This document shows, one piece after another, positions 58,864-64,000 of a stretch of 64,000 bases of DNA. Within the stretch, counting starts at the first letter, position 1. Each line of letters opens with the position of its first letter. The notes under the pieces are model-generated. The model was not told where the DNA came from and made no database searches. It saw only the letters and a program-made list of their open reading frames with translations. Source of the DNA: Glandiceps talaboti (taxonomy: Eukaryota; Hemichordata; Enteropneusta; Spengelidae); contig NC_135571.1 in NCBI RefSeq assembly GCF_964340395.1, positions 9,136,953-9,200,952 on the forward strand, read 5' to 3'. The translations under genes and the position numbers were made by a program.

Positions 58864-61029
58864 CTTTCACAGTCTTAAGTACAGCTACAGATCAAATGAA
58901 GAGAACAGACAGTGAATTAACAGCAAATAACAGTTGCCATGGTAATTGATGTTTTAGTGAGTGAGTTCTGATCTGTGGTGGGCTTCCACTTAAACCAACA
59001 TGTAGTTGTTTTGTGTACAGACAAATACTTCCTGGTAGAAAGAATAAGTGACTTTTTATACTGAGTTACGCATGCCTATAAAAATCAAACCACAATAGTG
59101 AACTATCCATGACTACCATGGTCATCAATGAAGTGTTCTGGCCTGAGTGAGGATGAAGTCTGTGACATATTTCATACATTCTCTCACAATACTACACGTT
59201 TCATTAGTGTTTTTTAGCCATGGGTGGTAAGTACATGTAGGTAAAATTTACGGGATTAAATCGACTATTGGAAAACACCGTCATTTTTACCCCTTTCTGT
59301 TACCAGAGAAACCTTAGCAAAAACACCGTCATGCAGAACAGCCAGTAAGTAAAACAACAAACGGTCAATGGGAAACTGGTAGGATGAGGTGGTTATGGAC
59401 TCGAAGGGCAGCAAGAAGTGTACAATCCCAAGGAAGTTGACAGAGTAAACCATTGGCATAATATAACTACAAATACAAGCCAGGGCTATAATAATTATTA
59501 TACAAAATGCTTTGTGTACAACCTTGTGGTGTAAAGGTACAGATATAACATGCATTATTAAGCTGGCATTATTACTCATATTTCAAGCAATTCTGCAGAA
59601 ACGAACAAAAGACTTTGCAGTAACATCTCTTGATCACTATGGCAACACATACATTGTTACAACTCTATTACTATGGCAATTACAGTTGTAATTGAGGTCA
59701 AAACAAAACAAAACGATATATATAAAGCTTCACATCTTAACAAATAGAAATATGTATAGATTTTGATCTATTTACACAAAACATAAATATTAACAATTTG
59801 AGTTCTACACATGGTCACCATGACAACTTGTGTACTCAGTCACCATGCCAACACATATCCTGTTAGAGTTTACAACTTGTGTTCTATTTATAGTTACCAT
59901 GGCGATAGATCTGCAATGGTCTGGTACTGAGAACACTGCTGTTAATTCTCTAATTGTGAGGACTTCTTTATTTTGACGCAGCTCTCAAGTAAACTTTCTA
60001 CGACTGATGGTTATTGAACACTAGCAAATATACAGACATGGGGACAACAACTAACTGTATGGGATGGTTTACAATTCAAATAGGTTGGCAAAGCTGAAGA
60101 GTAAAGAACACATACTTGCTAAAAGAAACTGCAACATAAACATCTATGTGTACACAAACATCAACTCAAACAATACAGTATTCTATGTTGTACTAAGGAC
60201 AGTATACCAGGTAAAACCTATGCACGTCTCCCTTATGTTTTCCTTACAGATTCCCACCAGTTACAGCATATGGAAATCTATACAAGTTTTACTGGAGGTT
60301 CGATCTCTGTAACTGGGTTTCTTAAAATTCAAATCTTAGGAAACAATGATATAACAAAAACAATGTGATAATCATTGTGTACATAGTCTAGTGCTATCCT
60401 TCATAGAATTTAAGATCTCTCTCTTTTGGGTTATGTTAGATACCACATTGGTATACACACTATTGTGTGGATTACAGTCATTATCTGAAAACAACTTGTT
60501 TTTATTCAGGGCAGGTAAAATCTACCTGAGTTTACGATATAATTTACAATGGTTTGACCACAAAATTTAGGTATGAAATCTTATCTATTCAAGTGTTGTT
60601 ATCTATACAAGTATTACTGTTACCTGGTTCTCACACCTTGACAAGAGCCATGAAACAACATGAACATCACTGTGTACATAACAGTCGACAACCACAAACA
60701 ACACTAAGATCACTGTGTACATAACACCATTGTAGATAAACATATGCTGTAGGTATTAGCCAAGAGACTTAATTCTCTCATTGTCAGACCATTTGGCCCT
60801 ATCAAATCCAATTAAAGTGAGTCATTAATGGTATATATCAACACTCCTAGGACTTGTAAACAAGGTGCACTTTCAGCCATTTCTAACAATTTATGTACAT
60901 GATTGTACTACCCTGGGATCACTCAGGGTCAACTGTAGACTTGCTCAGTGTTTTTGTTAAGGGTGGTAAGTAGGTAAAATCTGCACCCTCGTCATTTTAC
61001 CCTGCTTCCCTTGTTTTTTTGTAGTAATC

Positions 61030-61245
61030 CTAACAAAAGTTTGTGTGGTTCCGATTACGCCTTATTTTAGAATAGGTAGGGTGGGTAGATTTTTTATTTT
61101 ATTATTTCATGTTGTGTACGAGTGTCTGTCTAGTTCAGGTAGTTATGATGTTTTCCATATGGTCTCTGTGTTGTTTATTTCTTCCTATCAGATGTACAGC
61201 CATTACTGATTGAAAAACAGTCTTTTTACGTTGATCTAAATTTGT
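61030..61245 (+). repeat. MITE-like family B, copy 4
   Basis: Begins TTTGTGTGGTTCCGATTACG and shares TTTTAGAATAGGTAGGGTGG, CTAGTTCAGGTAGTTATG and CAGATGTACAGCCATTA with the other copies. Confidence 0.75.
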
Positions 61246-61744
61246 TGGTCTAACTTTGCTAAATAATTGAAACAAACTTAACCTATGGGAGGGGTGGGAA
61301 GCTGGAGTTGTTGGTCCACAAAACTTGAATAATGTTTATCGATCATTTTTTTTTCTCATTTATTCTGGTTCAAAAACAACATTCCAGTAAGTGGTTGGAG
61401 TACATTTCAATCGTCTCACAAACACTAATTAGGTCGTGTTTCCATCTTTCCTTTACAAAACACATTCTGCCTCTCAGACAGACCCAATTTTTGGTACTTG
61501 AGGAGAATCCTATTGTTTGTTTTCAGACATACACAAACATTGAGATCCCTATCAGGATTAATTCACTTGGGTGTACTTTTGATATCAAGGTGTCAATTGA
61601 GGGTCCCATACACAGATCTGATTGGGTTTGGGTTTTTGAGTGTCTAGTACTGATAGGTAGTGTGACCACTGCTGACTAACGCTTGGCAAACAATTTGTAG
61701 AAAGAGAAAGTAAGAAAGACAAGAGTAAGCCAAACAGACAGAGA

Positions 61745-61761
61745 GAGACACAGTGTGTGTC

Positions 61762-61810
<49 letters not shown>

Positions 61811-61883
61811 ACGCGCGAGAGCGAGACAGTGTGTGTGTATGTGAGAGAGAGAGAGATTGTATGTGTGTGAGAGAGAGATTGTA

Positions 61884-61924
<41 letters not shown>

Positions 61925-61929
61925 TTGTA

Positions 61930-61965
<36 letters not shown>

Positions 61966-61970
61966 TTGGA
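61745..61970. repeat. Interleaved (GA)n and (TG)n microsatellites
   Basis: Alternating blocks of GAGAGA and TGTGTG, including four repeats of a larger GAGAGATTGTATGTGTGTGA unit. Confidence 0.95.
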
Positions 61971-62539
61971 GACAGAAATTTAAACAGAGAGACAATACAT
62001 ATCGAATATATATTGAGTATCTCTTCTGACCTGTCAGAGTTGCAGTGTCAACCTAATATTTCCTTGAAAACGATAGAATATATAATAGGCATACAACAAT
62101 ACATATTGTTTCTAATGTAAATTCCTCATAACTCATTATCCTCCCTGTTATCAGTTGTTGGTTTATCAATTATATAGTTTAGATTTACACTATAGCATTG
62201 TCATACTATAAATACACCGTTTATCTCAATCAATGCTATTTCATCTCACTCTTTCTAAATTACTGAGGATGACCTCTGACCTTTCAGAAGTACACTATTA
62301 TACTAGTGTTACCATAAACAATAACAAATTATGCTGATGACATCAGAATGATTTAGAGAACGAAAGCTACATGGCCGCTTCAAAAACTTGATTCCAATAA
62401 GGTAACTTCACTATTACTAATAACAAATAGGCTGTCCATGAATCTTTGAAGTTTCAGTTGATTTATACATGTATGACAGACCTAGTTCAGGTTTGAGAAA
62501 ACATCACTTTAAGCAGAAAGAACACCTGGATCTTTCAGG

Positions 62540-62660
62540 ATATCATTATTATTACTAAACTTTATTGCAGGATACACTCCCATACAAAAAAACAAACAGA
62601 TATGGTACAACAAAACAGACATTAAAAACACATTAAAAGATAGAAAATATTGACTTTTCA
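62540..62660 (-). repeat. Possible LINE 3' tail
   Basis: Read on the minus strand, CCTGCAATAAAGTTTAGTAA is followed by TAATAATGAT, an AATAAA plus TAA-tail arrangement. Nothing coding is recognised upstream on that strand (62660-62880). Confidence 0.35.
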
Positions 62661-63039
62661 AAAATACATTAAATTCCTATACATTAAAATCATATTCGAG
62701 TGTAAAAAAGAGTCGTCAGAGAATTTATTAAAATTAATATATGAAATTAATATATTAGAAATATTCTCACTATCAAAAAAAGTAAATAACAGTTTTGGTC
62801 TGAGAGCTTCAAATGTTAGAAAAGTATTTGAAACAAACAGAGCTAGCATTGCAGTCATGTGTATAGCCAGCCAATAAGGATGTGAAAAGCATTGCTATAA
62901 GCTATATCAAACCTTCCCTTAAACTACTTACACACTAACATCCCTACAACAATCAATGCACTCCATTCAAATGAATGAAAATGATTTACAACGTTAATAG
63001 TTACTATTATTTTATAATCCAAAATAAATCATTGACAGA

Positions 63040-63430
63040 TTAATTTGCTATATTAACACAATTTCACTTTAATTAGATTGTAAATCATACTTGCAGTAAG
63101 CACTACATTCATTAGGTATAAAATTTAGTTCAAATCAAAATTGCACTTGAAAATAAACTATTTGCAGTTTAATTTCCTCTTTCAACACCACTTTACGATA
63201 ATTACATTGTAAATCATTCTTACATTTAGCACTATATTCATAGTGTATAAAATTTTGTTCACATTAAAGTGTACTCAAAAATATATTATTTGTACCTTCA
63301 TTTCCTATATTAACACATTTTATCTTAATTAAATTACAAATCACACTTAGTTATAAAATTTTGTTCAATTGAAAGTTTACTTGAAAATAAACTAATTGCA
63401 GATTAATTTCCTACATTGATACCATTTTAC
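63040..63430. repeat. ~128-bp degenerate tandem repeat
   Basis: Units starting near 63040, 63168, 63297 and 63403 share TTAATTTCCTATATTAACAC, TTTTAATTAGATTGTAAATC and AAAATAAACTATTTGCAG. Confidence 0.75.
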
Positions 63431-63635
63431 CCTAATTAGATAGTCTAGGTTTAAGAGCTCAGTTGGATCATACAATAGTCCCTTCATTCATAGGTGTAAA
63501 GTTATTACTTATAAGTTATTCCTACAACAAAGTAAAAAGTTTTGACCTTGTCTATTTTGTCACCAAACTGATATTACATCGTTCTCCATTCCTAAATATT
63601 TATTGATGTGAAATTTGACATTAAAATGTGACCCT

Positions 63636-63890
63636 GACCAGTGTGCCCTCTAAGCCAATTTGACACACACTTGTGACGCACAGCAGCAAACTTTGGTGTT
63701 CTTTGTCTCTTACTATGTGGTGACCAGTGTGTCATCACAGCTAACTTGACGCATCCTGACGCACAATTTCTTGTGACGCACCAAACTTTCGTCTTCCCCT
63801 ATCTCTTACTATACTATGTAGTGATTCACAAGAAATCAGTTTTTCTGATTTTGACTCGCAACAAAATTTGGCTATCATTAGAGGGCACAC
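63636..63890 (-). repeat. Inverted relative of the 53.7-54.2 kb array
   Basis: TGTGCCCTCTAAGCCAATTT, TCTCTTACTATGTGGTGACC, CACAATTTCTTGTGACGC and CAACAAAATTTGGCTATCAT are the inverse of words at 53723-54165. Confidence 0.75.
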
Positions 63891-64000
63891 TCCCCCTGAC
63901 CCCTGTTTTTTCTCTCTCTTGATTTTAATTCCTTTTTTCTTGATTTTAACTAAGACTGGTCGGAGTTTTCTTGGACAATGTACTACTAAAAAGCTGAAGA

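Larger units (their letters stand above)
58884..64000. other. TEAD 5' flank or first noncoding intron
   Basis: No promoter, CpG-rich island or noncoding exon can be pinned down. Contents noticed: AGGTAAAATYTAC units (59211-59260, 60948-61010), a family B copy (61030-61245), GA/TG microsatellites (61740-61975), a LINE-like tail (62540-62600), a ~128-bp array (63040-63430) and an inverted relative of the 53.8-kb array (63636-63890). Confidence 0.4.

Noticed and set aside
61332-61679. 115-codon plus-strand open frame
   Set aside because: No domain, no splice context linking it to a gene, and ordinary composition; best treated as chance.

Overview
The window is AT-rich (roughly one third G+C by eye) eukaryotic nuclear DNA. 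It holds split genes with GT-AG introns, many microsatellites, minisatellites and foldback transposons, and no operons. It suggests a marine invertebrate bilaterian; the sequence alone does not let me choose a phylum. Only two genes are supported, and they are convergent.

Gene 1 (+ strand, about 1.2-21.1 kb) encodes a ROCO-type protein: a Roc (Ras-of-complex) GTPase followed by a COR domain. Nine exons can be placed by splice signals and phase continuity. P-loop, DTAGQ and TKKD motifs lie on separate exons, COR is on one large exon (15345-16635), and the stop is in a short last exon (20937-21064). The N-terminus probably lies upstream of the window. Its introns carry a Polinton/Maverick-like PolB relic, several copies of a hairpin-headed modular repeat, foldback elements, TTAA-flanked transposons and a decayed partial copy of one of its own exons. 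Just upstream, at the window edge, is a Ty3/gypsy integrase relic.

Gene 2 (- strand, 58.9-28.7 kb) is a complete TEAD/Scalloped transcription factor, the DNA-binding partner of YAP/Yorkie in the Hippo pathway. Ten coding positions give a 430-residue protein, with every junction in phase. The exon carrying the DNA-recognition helix exists as two adjacent 63-nt versions, 61 nt apart, which look like mutually exclusive exons. The last intron uses a GC donor with a dispersed repeat starting a few bases beyond it.

The rest is intergenic (21.1-28.7 kb) or intronic repeat: a 95-bp minisatellite after gene 1; a 1.6-kb piggyBac-like element (40.7-42.3 kb) inside a tandem array; a four-copy ~330-bp MITE-like family; tRNA-derived SINE-like pieces; long TACA, TATG, GA and CTGT microsatellites; and minisatellites with units of 34 to 145 bp. 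No prokaryotic, CRISPR, rRNA or functional tRNA feature is present. No pathway links the two genes; their adjacency is probably incidental.
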